Source: Variovorax boronicumulans (lineage in GTDB: Bacteria > Pseudomonadota > Gammaproteobacteria > Burkholderiales > Burkholderiaceae_C). From it: a stretch of 64,000 bases of DNA. The position numbers were made by a program, and so were the translations under genes. The notes beneath the pieces are model-generated. The model was not told the DNA's origin. It did no database searches and saw nothing but the letters and a program-made list of their open reading frames with translations. The stretch covers positions 310,001 through 374,000 of the forward strand of contig NZ_JARXVG010000006.1 of NCBI RefSeq assembly GCF_029892485.1, written 5' to 3'. Of the stretch, positions 1-11,542 are shown piece after piece (position 1 is the stretch's first letter; the number at the start of each line of letters is the position of its first letter).

Positions 1-948
1 GGCAACAACGTCGCGCGCATCGTCGGCCTGCTGGCCGGGCTGCCGCACGAGGTGGGCGGCATGACGGTGAACCGCTTCTGCGGCTCGTCGATGCAGGCCG
101 TGCACATCGCTGCGGCGCAGATCGAGGCGGGCATGGGCGAGGCCTTCCTGTGCATCGGCGTGGAGTCGATGACGATGGTGCCGCAGGGCGGCTTCAACTT
201 CTCACCCAGTCCCGAGCTGCTGGCCAACACCGACGCCTACATCTCGATGGGCGAGACCGCCGAGAACGTCGCGCAGCGCTGGAACGTGAGCCGCGCCGAC
301 CAGGAGGCGTTCGCGGTCGAATCGCACCGCAAGGCGGCCGCCGCGCGCGCAGAGGGACGGTTGGCCGGCGAGATCGTGCCGGTGCGCCTGGCCTCGGGCG
401 ATGTGGTCGATGCGGACGGCTGCATCCGCCCGAGCACCTCGGCCGAAGCGCTGGCCAACCTCAAGCCCGCGTTCCGCCCCGATGGCGTGGTGACGGCCGG
501 CACCTCGTCGCCGCTCACCGACGGCGCGGCCGTCGTGCTCGTGACCAGCGACGCCTTCGCCGCAAAGCACGGCCTGCAGATGCTCGCGCGCATCAAGTCG
601 TTCGCGACCGTGGGCGTGAACCCGGCCGTCATGGGCATCGGCCCGATCCCCGCGACCCGCAAGGCGCTCGCACGCGCCGGGCTGAGCGCGGCGGACCTCG
701 ATGTGATCGAGATCAATGAAGCCTTCTCGTCGCAGGCGCTCGCGTGCATGCGCGACCTGGGCCTCGACCCGGCGAAGATCAACCTCGACGGCGGCGGCCT
801 CTCGATCGGCCATCCGCTGGGCGCGACCGGCGCGCGCATCACGGGCAAGGCGGCGTCGCTGCTGGTGCGCGAAAAGGGCCGCTACGCGCTGGCCACGCAG
901 TGCATCGGCGGCGGACAGGGCATCGCGACCATCCTCGAGCGCGTCTGA
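1..948 (+). CDS. Acetyl-CoA C-acyltransferase (thiolase), 5' end missing
   Basis: Thiolase that cleaves 3-ketoacyl-CoA, or condenses acyl-CoA units, in beta-oxidation or a related CoA pathway. The reading frame is open from the first base, so the N-terminus lies outside the window. About 315 residues remain of the usual ~390. The nucleophilic Cys is in NRFCGSS (codon 79-81), the catalytic His in GHPLGATGAR (codon 811-813) and the second catalytic Cys in CIGGGQG (codon 901-903). All three active-site elements are therefore intact. A MaoC-type hydratase follows after 41 bp, consistent with fatty-acid metabolism. FadA-like or PhaA/PcaF-like specificity cannot be settled from this fragment. Confidence 0.93.
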   Translation, partial: GNNVARIVGLLAGLPHEVGGMTVNRFCGSSMQAVHIAAAQIEAGMGEAFLCIGVESMTMVPQGGFNFSPSPELLANTDAYISMGETAENVAQRWNVSRADQEAFAVESHRKAAAARAEGRLAGEIVPVRLASGDVVDADGCIRPSTSAEALANLKPAFRPDGVVTAGTSSPLTDGAAVVLVTSDAFAAKHGLQMLARIKSFATVGVNPAVMGIGPIPATRKALARAGLSAADLDVIEINEAFSSQALACMRDLGLDPAKINLDGGGLSIGHPLGATGARITGKAASLLVREKGRYALATQCIGGGQGIATILERV

Positions 949-989
949 CGGAAAGTTGAGAATGCGCGAAGGCACGACAAGGAGACCTC

Positions 990-1469
990 ATGGCCGCACC
1001 CACTGACACAGGCGCCAAGCGCGCGCTGTACCTCGAAGACCTGTCGGTCGGCGACCGTTTCCAGAGCGGCGAGCACACACTCGACGTGACGCAGATCAAG
1101 GCCTTCGCGCTGCAGTTCGATCCGCAGCCCTTTCACACCGACGAAGAGGCCGCGAAGCACACCTTCTTCGGCGGACTCGCGGCAAGCGGCTGGCACACCG
1201 CGGCAATCACGATGAAGCTGCTGGTGGAAAGCGGCGTGCCGCTGGCCGACGGCATCATCGGCTCGGGCGGCGAGCTGCAGTGGCCCAAGCCGACGCGGCC
1301 CGGCGACGTGTTGCATGTGGTGAGCGAGGTGGTCGACATCACGCCCTCGCGCTCCAAGCCCGGCCGCGCGATGGTGACGATGCGGTGCCAGACGCGCAAC
1401 CAGCGCGGCGAGGTGCTTCAGTACTTCACGCCGAAGCTGGTGGTGCACAGCCGGCCTGCGCCGGGCTGA
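990..1469 (+). CDS. MaoC-family (R)-specific enoyl-CoA hydratase-like protein
   Basis: A 159-residue single hot-dog domain of the MaoC family. These proteins hydrate trans-2-enoyl-CoA or dehydrate 3-hydroxyacyl-CoA. The hydratase signature is visible as FDPQPFHTDEEAA, with D44, H49 and D51 (D...H.D catalytic motif), followed by GGLAASGWHT. The length suits a stand-alone MaoC domain. The preceding thiolase ends 41 bp upstream on the same strand, and the spacer holds an AAGGAGA ribosome site ahead of the ATG. The exact substrate is unknown. Confidence 0.88.
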   Translation: MAAPTDTGAKRALYLEDLSVGDRFQSGEHTLDVTQIKAFALQFDPQPFHTDEEAAKHTFFGGLAASGWHTAAITMKLLVESGVPLADGIIGSGGELQWPKPTRPGDVLHVVSEVVDITPSRSKPGRAMVTMRCQTRNQRGEVLQYFTPKLVVHSRPAPG

Positions 1470-1478
1470 TCGCCGGAC

Positions 1479-2171
1479 TCAGACCACGCGCAGGCCCAGC
1501 TCTTCGACCAGCGACGCGGCCTGCCGGTGCGAGATGGTCGCGCCCTTGAACTGTGCGGCGTTCGCCAGCCGCAGGCCGCCCAGGTCGGCATCGCGCAGGT
1601 CCGCACCTTCGAAACGCGCGAGCTTCAGGTGCGCATTGCGCAGGCTCCCGCCTTCGAACACGGACTCGCGGAAATCGCAGCCCGAGAGGTCGGCTTCGGC
1701 AAAGTCCAGTTGCGCGAGCGTCTGCTTGCGAAACGACAGGCCGCGCAGATGCGCATCGACCAGCAGCGAGTCCTTGAAGACGATGCCCAGCGCCGAGACT
1801 TCGGCGAAGTGCGCGCCGGTGAGCTTCACGCCTGTGAAGAGCGCAGAAGCCAGCTTGGCCCGGGTCCACTGCGTGTTGTTGAGATCGCAGTCCTGGAAGC
1901 GCGCATTCGTGAGGTCCGCGAGGCCGAAGTCGGCCTGGCGCGCCCTGCATCCGGCCCAGCGGGTTTCCGACAGCAGGGCCCGCTCGAACGATGCTTCGGC
2001 GAACTGGCACAGCGTGAACTGCACGCCGCGCAGGTCGAGCCGGGACAGGTCCGCTTCATCGAAGTTGCAGCGCTCGAAATGCGGGGGCGTGTCACGGCCT
2101 TGCAGGCAGGCGAGCAGATCGGTGCGCGACAAGGTCTGGTCGGAAATCGCGGCTTCGGTGCTGATGTTCAT
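1479..2171 (-). CDS. Pentapeptide-repeat protein
   Basis: 230 residues made largely of A(D/N)LXX-type pentapeptides (for example CNFDEADLSRLDLRGVQF and later FEGADLRDADLGGLRLANA), which should fold as a right-handed quadrilateral beta helix. There is no signal peptide or membrane segment. Its ATG overlaps the stop of the upstream DUF455 gene by four bases (ATGA), so the two are probably translationally coupled. Pentapeptide proteins include gyrase-protecting DNA mimics, but most have no known role. No specific function is claimed. Confidence 0.85.
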   Translation of the reverse strand: MNISTEAAISDQTLSRTDLLACLQGRDTPPHFERCNFDEADLSRLDLRGVQFTLCQFAEASFERALLSETRWAGCRARQADFGLADLTNARFQDCDLNNTQWTRAKLASALFTGVKLTGAHFAEVSALGIVFKDSLLVDAHLRGLSFRKQTLAQLDFAEADLSGCDFRESVFEGGSLRNAHLKLARFEGADLRDADLGGLRLANAAQFKGATISHRQAASLVEELGLRVV

Positions 2172-2980
2172 GTGTAGTTGCCGTCGGTCAGCGCGCGCAG
2201 TTCTTCGGCGGTGAAGCCGGCGCGCTCGCGGGCTTCGAGATTGAACGGCGGCCTGATCCGCGGCGCGTCGTAGCGCGCGACGAGCGCCGGGTAGTTCGCC
2301 TCGGCATCGAGCCCCGCGCGCTCGCAGAGCCAGCGGTACCAGTGGTTGCCGATGGCGACGTGGCCCACCTCGTCGCGCAGGATGATGTCCAGGATTTCCA
2401 CCGCGCGCAGCGCATCGGGCGTGTTGACGCGCTTGAGCTTTGCCTGGATCAGCGGGGTGGCATCAAGCCCGCGCGCCTCCAGCGTGCGGGGCACCAGCGC
2501 CATGCGGGCGAGCACGTCGTCCTTGGTTTTCTCGCACATGTTCCAGAGGCCGTCGTGGCCCGGGAAATCGCCGTAGCGATAGCCCATGCCCTGCAGGTGC
2601 GCATGCAGCAGCGTGAAGTGCAAAGCCTCTTCGTCGGCCACGCGCAGCCAGTCGCGGTAGTAGGCCTCGGGCATGCCGTCGTAGCGCCAGACCGCGTCGA
2701 GCGCGAGGTTGATCGCATTGAACTCGATGTGGCAGATCGAATGGATCAGCGACGCGCGGCCTTCGGGCGTGAAGGGCGAGCGCTTCTGCACCGCGGTGGC
2801 GGACACGCGCACGGGCCGTTGCGGGCGGCCCGGCACGTCCACGTCGTCGCCGTCGGTGCGGATCGGATCGGTTGCTATGGAATCGGTAGCGGCCAGTGCC
2901 GCGGTGGCGCGCGTTGCAGCCACCTTTTGTTCAGGATCGGTCAGTCGCAGCGCGGCCAGCGCGCTCAATCGGGGGTGCAT
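2168..2980 (-). CDS. DUF455 ferritin-like protein
   Basis: About 270 residues starting MHPRLSALAAL. An ATG 36 bp further upstream is open but would run into the promoter of the divergent gene, so the shorter start is preferred. The core has ferritin-like helices with putative di-metal ligands in EFNAINLALDAVWR, WLRVADEEALHF and IILRDEVGHVAIGNHWY (E and ExxH patterns). DUF455 proteins are conserved in proteobacteria and some relatives act as tRNA-modifying or unknown oxidases. No substrate can be assigned here. It forms an overlapping pair with the pentapeptide gene. Confidence 0.8.
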   Translation of the reverse strand: MHPRLSALAALRLTDPEQKVAATRATAALAATDSIATDPIRTDGDDVDVPGRPQRPVRVSATAVQKRSPFTPEGRASLIHSICHIEFNAINLALDAVWRYDGMPEAYYRDWLRVADEEALHFTLLHAHLQGMGYRYGDFPGHDGLWNMCEKTKDDVLARMALVPRTLEARGLDATPLIQAKLKRVNTPDALRAVEILDIILRDEVGHVAIGNHWYRWLCERAGLDAEANYPALVARYDAPRIRPPFNLEARERAGFTAEELRALTDGNYT

Positions 2981-2983
2981 CCC

Positions 2984-2989
2984 TACAAT
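2984..2989 (+). promoter_or_regulatory. Putative -10 box for the gamma carbonic anhydrase gene
   Basis: TACAAT, one mismatch from TATAAT, lies 28 bp upstream of the ATG at 3018 in the divergent gap. No convincing -35 element was found at the right distance. This box type recurs upstream of several genes in the window. Confidence 0.4.
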
Positions 2990-3017
2990 TCTAGTTTTTG
3001 CCCCCGGAGACCCCACG

Positions 3018-3542
3018 ATGGCCCTCTACGAACTCGACGGCGTTGCGCCGCAACTTGGCACAGGCGCCTGGGTCGCCGACAGCGCGGAAGTGATCGGCAA
3101 CGTGAAGCTGGGCGAGAACGCCAGCATCTGGTTCGGTGCCGTGCTGCGCGGCGACAACGAGACCATGACCATCGGCCGCAACAGCAACGTGCAGGACATG
3201 TCGATGCTGCATTCCGACCCCGGCAGCCCGCTCACCGTGGGCGAGAACGTCACCATCGGCCACCAGGTCATGCTGCATGGCTGCACCATCGGCGACAACT
3301 CGCTCATCGGCATCCAGGCGGTGGTCTTGAATAACGCGAAGATCGGCCGCAATTCGATCGTTGGCGCCGGCAGCGTGGTCACCGAGGGCAAGGAGTTTCC
3401 CGACAATTCCCTCATCTTCGGCTCGCCCGCCAAGGTGATGCGCACGATCAGCGACGAAGACGCTGCCCGGCTGCGTCACGGTTCCGAGCATTACGTACAA
3501 AACGCCGTTCGCTACGCGAAAGGCCTCAAGAAAATCGCCTGA
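3018..3542 (+). CDS. Gamma carbonic anhydrase family protein
   Basis: 174 residues of left-handed beta-helix hexapeptide repeats typical of gamma-class carbonic anhydrase homologues (YrdA/PaaY-like). The three zinc-ligand histidines are visible: H65 in MLHSD, then H82 and H87 in IGHQVMLHGC. The trimer-forming repeats continue to GSPAKVMR, followed by a C-terminal helix. The ATG follows GGAGACCCC. Many members have weak or no CO2 hydration activity, so an enzyme role is inferred rather than certain. Hsp33 follows 34 bp downstream. Confidence 0.9.
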   Translation: MALYELDGVAPQLGTGAWVADSAEVIGNVKLGENASIWFGAVLRGDNETMTIGRNSNVQDMSMLHSDPGSPLTVGENVTIGHQVMLHGCTIGDNSLIGIQAVVLNNAKIGRNSIVGAGSVVTEGKEFPDNSLIFGSPAKVMRTISDEDAARLRHGSEHYVQNAVRYAKGLKKIA

Positions 3543-3576
3543 CCCCGCGCAGGCCCAACAGAAAGAAGAATCCGTT

Positions 3577-4575
3577 TTGAGCGAGCTGCACAAATTCCTG
3601 TTCGATGGCCTGCCGGTGCGCGGCATGATCGTGCGCCTGACAGATGCGTGGCAGGAGATCCTTGCGCGGCGCGCCTCCAACACTGCCACCGGCCCATACC
3701 CGCCGCCCGTGGCGGAACTGCTCGGTGAAATGACCGCCGCGGCCACGCTGATGCAGGCCAACATCAAGTTCAACGGCGCGCTGATCCTGCAGATCTTCGG
3801 CGATGGCCCCGTGAAGGTGGCCGTGGCCGAGGCCAAGCCCGACCTGAGCCTGCGCGCCACCGCCAAGGTGATCGGCGACCTGCCGGCCGATGCGCGCCTG
3901 CCCGACATGGTCAATGTGGGCAACAAGGGCCGCTGCGCGATCACGCTCGACCCGAAGGACAAGCTCCCGGGCGCCACGCCGTACCAGGGTGTCGTGCCGC
4001 TCTTCGGCGACGAAGGCGAAAAGCTGGGCAAGCTGAGCGACGTGCTGCAGCACTACATGCTGCAGAGCGAGCAACTCGACACCACGCTGGTGCTCGCGGC
4101 CGATGACAAGGTAGCCGCGGGTCTCCTGATCCAGCGCCTGCCGGTGAAGGGCGAGGGCAACCTCGAAGGCACGTCGGACAAGGATCGCGACCAGGCCAAC
4201 GAAGACCAGATCGGCCGCAACGAGGACTACAACCGCATCTCGATCCTGGCCTCCAGCCTCACGCGCGACGAGCTGCTCACGCTCGACATCGAGACCATTC
4301 TTCGGCGCCTCTTCTGGGAAGAAAAGCTGCTGCGCTTCGAGCCACAGGCCGGCTTGCTCGGCCCGCACTTCGCCTGCACCTGCGGCCGCGAGCGCGTGGC
4401 GCAAATGATCCGCGGGCTCGGCGTCGAAGAGGCCGAGGAGATCCTCGCCGAGCGCGGCGACATCGAGGTGGGCTGCGACTTCTGCGGCAAGCAGTACCGC
4501 TTCGATGCGATCGATGCGGCGCAGATCTTCAGGCCGCCGACGGACCAGATTCCGGGCAGCCCGATCGTTCAGTAA
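3577..4575 (+). CDS. hslO: Hsp33 redox-regulated chaperone
   Basis: 332-residue cytosolic holdase activated by oxidative unfolding. The redox zinc centre is present as CTC (C267, C269) and CDFC (C300, C303), the canonical CxC...CxxC spacing near the C-terminus. The N-terminal fold shows the family segments PPPVAELLGEM and GRCAITLDP. The start is a TTG (MSELHKF), supported by AGAAAGAAG nine bases upstream. No in-frame ATG near it gives a complete domain. Its last seven bases overlap the end of the convergent downstream gene. Confidence 0.95.
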   Translation: MSELHKFLFDGLPVRGMIVRLTDAWQEILARRASNTATGPYPPPVAELLGEMTAAATLMQANIKFNGALILQIFGDGPVKVAVAEAKPDLSLRATAKVIGDLPADARLPDMVNVGNKGRCAITLDPKDKLPGATPYQGVVPLFGDEGEKLGKLSDVLQHYMLQSEQLDTTLVLAADDKVAAGLLIQRLPVKGEGNLEGTSDKDRDQANEDQIGRNEDYNRISILASSLTRDELLTLDIETILRRLFWEEKLLRFEPQAGLLGPHFACTCGRERVAQMIRGLGVEEAEEILAERGDIEVGCDFCGKQYRFDAIDAAQIFRPPTDQIPGSPIVQ

Positions 4576-5561
4576 CGCGCAGCGCCCTGGCGGGCGTCGT
4601 CGTCGAACCCGCTGAACCCGATATCGGGCGCGCTCGTGTTGTGCTTCGAAGGCAGGCTGCGGCCAAAGCGCACCTGCGTGGCCTGCAAGGACTTCACCTC
4701 GGGCAAGGGCCTGGCCTGCAAGGCGGCGCTCGGTGATTCCTGCCAGCGCACTTCGCTCATGTCGGCGTTGTCGGGCGTGACGTACATCGAGCGCAGCACC
4801 GCGAAGGGTTGCGCGCTGGCGGTGGGTTTCGACAGCGTCACGTCCAGCGCCGTGCGCTTGCGGCTGATCTCGTCCACGCGTGCCACGGCGCTTGCGCCGT
4901 TCGCAAAGCGCAGATGGATCGCCAGCGGCTTCGGCACCACACGGATCGACGCGATGTTCACCACCGGCCGCCCGGCCTGTTCGACCGGGCCGAGCAGGAA
5001 CGACGAGCCGTACACCCCATCGCCGAAGCGCGCCTCGGGCAGCGGCTTCAGGCGCCAGTAGCCGTCGGAGGGATACAGCACGATCGCCTCGAGCGCCTTG
5101 CCGTTCTCCTTCTTGAACACCTGCAGCAGGTGAAAGCCGCGGTCGCTGCGCGCACCCACCTGCACTGGCACGCGCTGCGGCCGCCAGAAGGTCGGCAGCG
5201 TCATGCCGACGATGCGCCACTCGGCGTTGTCCAGCAGCACCACAGTGCGTTTCTTGAAGCGGTGCGCCGGGTCGGTGGGGTGCGCGCCGCCGTCGAAGTT
5301 GCAGCCCGAGAAGTCGGGCGCGGTGACGTCGTTGCCGATCTTGTCCAAGTAGTCGGGCTGCAGCGCTTCGATGCGCATGTGGCGGATGCCCTCGCCGCGC
5401 AGCACCATGGAGACGTTGTCTTCCTCGGCGCAGGCGGTGGGAGTGGTGCCGTTCTCGACGGTGGCGGGGACGGGGGCCGCGAGCGCCGGGCCGGCAGAGA
5501 GCAGTGCGGCGACGAAGAGGGGCAAGAGGGAGGCGGTGCGCGGGGCGAGGTGCAGGGGCAT
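4569..5561 (-). CDS. Secreted protein of unknown function
   Basis: 330 residues with a clear Sec signal (MPLHLAPRTASLLPLFVAALLSAG..ALA, cleavage near residue 29). The rest is soluble with no domain I recognise. Visible features include a Cys in TACAEEDNV and another in DFSGCNFDGG, an EWRIVGMTLPTFWRPQRVPV stretch and a RSMYVTPDNADMSEV segment. It is probably periplasmic. It converges on hslO and is followed upstream by the NadR-like/PnuC pair 29 bp away on the same strand. The frame is open well beyond the ATG upstream, but only this start gives a signal peptide. Confidence 0.72.
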   Translation of the reverse strand: MPLHLAPRTASLLPLFVAALLSAGPALAAPVPATVENGTTPTACAEEDNVSMVLRGEGIRHMRIEALQPDYLDKIGNDVTAPDFSGCNFDGGAHPTDPAHRFKKRTVVLLDNAEWRIVGMTLPTFWRPQRVPVQVGARSDRGFHLLQVFKKENGKALEAIVLYPSDGYWRLKPLPEARFGDGVYGSSFLLGPVEQAGRPVVNIASIRVVPKPLAIHLRFANGASAVARVDEISRKRTALDVTLSKPTASAQPFAVLRSMYVTPDNADMSEVRWQESPSAALQARPLPEVKSLQATQVRFGRSLPSKHNTSAPDIGFSGFDDDARQGAARY

Positions 5562-5590
5562 CAGGTCTCCGGGAAAGAAGGGCGGCGTGC

Positions 5591-6271
5591 TTACTCGCGC
5601 CGCCCGATCAGGTCTGTGAAAAGCCGATGTTCGCATTCCGGGTCGGAACACTTCTCGCAAGGCCATGTCCATGCGGCGGGCTTTGTGTCGGCTTTGCCAC
5701 GAGCCCGCGCGCGGGTTTCGCGGCCTTCGCTGTTGGCGATCGAATTGATGGCGTTCCATGCGTTGGCCAGGCGCTCGCCGCCGGTGCCGTGCACGACGGC
5801 GAACGAGAGCTTCGCGCCCGTGAGCGCTGCGCGCACGAGCGTGTCGGTCGGCTGGCGGGCATGGGGACCGTCGCGCATGTCGTCGGCGACCCAGGGGATG
5901 TCCAACGCGGTGAGCAGCGTGATGGCGCAGCGCCGTTGGGCCGCGAGCGCGTCGGCGTAGAGCGAGCGGTCGTCGAAGAGCTGCTCGCTGTAGACAGCGG
6001 TCATGAGCGCGGTGGTGTCGGCGATCACCACGCCCGTTGCGGCGGCGGCGTCGATGCGGCGGGTCTGTTCGTGAGCGATGGACTGCTGCTCGTCGGGACG
6101 CGGCGTGCGGCCTTCGCGCTCGCACCATTCGCGCAGGTACTCGCCGACCAGCGTGGTCGGAATCCCCCGCTCCTGCAGGCGCTGTGCGATGGCGCGCGCC
6201 AGCTCGGTCTTGCCCGTGCTCTCGGCGCCCAGCACCGCGATGACGCAGCCGGCTGGCAACATCGGCGTCAT
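5591..6271 (-). CDS. NadR-like P-loop ATPase, probable ribosylnicotinamide kinase
   Basis: 226 residues with a Walker A motif GAESTGKT (15-22), as in the C-terminal nicotinamide riboside kinase domain of NadR. The segments TTLVGEYLREWCEREGRTP and DTTALMTAVYSE match the family. There is no HTH or adenylyltransferase domain, so it is a stand-alone kinase. It overlaps pnuC by four bases, which strongly suggests phosphorylation of nicotinamide riboside imported by PnuC for NAD salvage. The C-terminus carries a CxxC...CxH cluster (C205, C208, C213, H215), an unusual tail that could bind metal. Confidence 0.85.
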   Translation of the reverse strand: MTPMLPAGCVIAVLGAESTGKTELARAIAQRLQERGIPTTLVGEYLREWCEREGRTPRPDEQQSIAHEQTRRIDAAAATGVVIADTTALMTAVYSEQLFDDRSLYADALAAQRRCAITLLTALDIPWVADDMRDGPHARQPTDTLVRAALTGAKLSFAVVHGTGGERLANAWNAINSIANSEGRETRARARGKADTKPAAWTWPCEKCSDPECEHRLFTDLIGRRE

Positions 6272-6888
6272 GCGCGCTCCGCCGCGGGCAGGCGCTGCCG
6301 CCATGCCAAATAGCCGGCCACGCTGAGCACGGCGAACACGGCATAGAGGCCGACGGTGAGCCACAGCCCCTTGTGGATGAACAGGCCCACGCTCACGACG
6401 TTCACGGCCAGCCAGACGAGCCAGTTCTCGATGAACTTGCGCCCGAGCAGGAACTGGCCGACAAGGCTCAGGCCCGTGGAAAAGCCGTCCCACCACGGCA
6501 CGTCGGTGTCGGTGAAACGGCGAAGGAAGAGGGCGACAGCGGGCCATGCGATGGCGCAGGCCGCGAGGGTGAGCGCGATGCCGCGCGACGACAGGCGGCT
6601 GACGCGCAACGCACTGCCATCGCTGCGATGGCCGCGCAGCCACTGGAACCAGCCCCACAGCGCGACGCAGGCGAAGAACACCTGCAGCGATGCATCGCCA
6701 TAGATGCGCGCCTTGGCGAAGACCACGACGTAGAGCAGCGAACTGACGATGGCCAGCGGCCAACCCCAATGAATCTCGCGCATGTTGCAGCCGACCATCG
6801 CGAGCGCCAGGACCGCGGCCACGAGTTCGAGCCAGCTGACGGGGGAGCCCCAGAGCGCGAAGGCGGGGGCCGAGAGGAACTCGGGCAT
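6268..6888 (-). CDS. pnuC: PnuC nicotinamide riboside transporter
   Basis: 206-residue inner-membrane protein with about seven hydrophobic segments, characteristic of the PnuC facilitators. Family signatures include REIHWGWPLAIVSSLLYVVVF (residues 38-58), the WGWFQW turn and VPWWDGFSTGLSLVGQFLLGRKFIENW. I chose MPEFLSAPAF as the start because the upstream 28 residues are Ser/Arg-rich and not membrane-like. The stop overlaps the NadR-like kinase start, so uptake and trapping are probably co-expressed. Confidence 0.93.
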   Translation of the reverse strand: MPEFLSAPAFALWGSPVSWLELVAAVLALAMVGCNMREIHWGWPLAIVSSLLYVVVFAKARIYGDASLQVFFACVALWGWFQWLRGHRSDGSALRVSRLSSRGIALTLAACAIAWPAVALFLRRFTDTDVPWWDGFSTGLSLVGQFLLGRKFIENWLVWLAVNVVSVGLFIHKGLWLTVGLYAVFAVLSVAGYLAWRQRLPAAERA

Positions 6889-6910
6889 CAGCAGGCGGGG
6901 GAGTGGAGGG

Positions 6911-7189
6911 TCAGTGCGCGATCTGGACGAACACTTCGTTCGGCTTGACCATGCCGAGTTCCGCGCGGGCACGTTCTTCGACCATCTCGAGCCCGTCCTT
7001 GAGGTCGTTGACCTCCGAGGCCAGCCGCTCGTTGGTGATCGTGGCCTTGGCGTTGGCCTCCTTCTGGTCGGTCAGCTTGGTCTGCAGTTGCGCCACGTCG
7101 CGCACGCTGCCGCGCCCGTTCCACAACTGCCACTGCAGAACGGCCAGCAGGAGCAGCAGAACGATGGGAGGAACGAAGCGCGCGCGCAT
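6911..7189 (-). CDS. ftsB: FtsB cell-division protein
   Basis: 92-residue bitopic division protein of the FtsQLB complex. It has a short cytoplasmic start, one TM helix (about residues 8-22, PPIVLLLLLAVLQWQLW) and a periplasmic coiled coil (about 30-70, rich in heptads such as LQTKLTDQKEANAKA). The family C-terminal segment EERARAELGMVKPNEVF is present. Placement just downstream of enolase is the conserved arrangement in beta- and gammaproteobacteria. Confidence 0.94.
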   Translation of the reverse strand: MRARFVPPIVLLLLLAVLQWQLWNGRGSVRDVAQLQTKLTDQKEANAKATITNERLASEVNDLKDGLEMVEERARAELGMVKPNEVFVQIAH

Positions 7190-7195
7190 GAGCGT

Positions 7196-7287
7196 CTACT
7201 GTTGCGCCACCTGCGCGCCGAGGCCGCCGCGCCGCTGTTCCGGCTGGAACAGCGAAATGCGCGGCCTGGCGAGCCGGGTGGCTGGCA

Positions 7288-7288
<1 letters not shown>
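7196..7288 (-). CDS. Possible 30-residue peptide between eno and ftsB
   Basis: An ATG overlapping the enolase stop by one base (TGATG) opens a 30-codon frame, beginning MPATRLARPRISLF and ending LGAQVAQQ, seven bases before ftsB. The one-base overlap would allow translational coupling. I do not recognise the peptide, and nothing beyond position supports it. It could simply be spacer sequence in an operon. Confidence 0.3.
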
Positions 7289-8598
<1,310 letters not shown>

Positions 8599-8885
8599 TC
8601 ACAGACCTTCGACAACGATCATGCGCATGATCGCGGCGCCCTGGCGCGATTCGCGCGCCTTGCCGTATTCGGGCGACTCATTGAATTTCTTCGCGGCTTC
8701 CACGCTCGGGAACTTGAGGATCACGATGCGCTGCGGGGCCCAGTCGCCCTCGAGCACTTCGACCTTGCCGCCGCGCACGCACACCTCGGCGCCGTGTGCC
8801 TTCATGGCTTCGGTGGACCACTTCTTGTAGTCCTCGTACTGCACCGGGTTGGTGACTTCGACGTTGGCGATGATGTAGGCGCTGC

Positions 8886-8889
<4 letters not shown>
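8599..8889 (-). CDS. DUF1330 family protein
   Basis: 96-residue ferredoxin-like alpha/beta barrel protein of the DUF1330 family. Visible family features are [58 protein letters not shown] and the C-terminal [17 protein letters not shown]. Its start overlaps the kdsA stop by four bases and enolase follows 27 bp later, so it is co-transcribed with central metabolism genes. The function of the family is not established. Confidence 0.88.
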
Positions 8890-11466
<2,577 letters not shown>

Positions 11467-11542
11467 GGTGTGCCCTTTGCGACACCTCCCACCAAGGGCT
11501 TGTTGCCATTTGTTCGATGGCCTATGAGCAACAATACGGCCC

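Noticed and set aside
3577..3580. A later ATG as hslO start
   Set aside because: The TTG at 3577 has a purine-rich ribosome site and yields the full N-terminal domain. Later ATGs would truncate it.
6889..6910. Riboswitch upstream of pnuC
   Set aside because: Only 22 bases separate ftsB from pnuC, too short for an aptamer.
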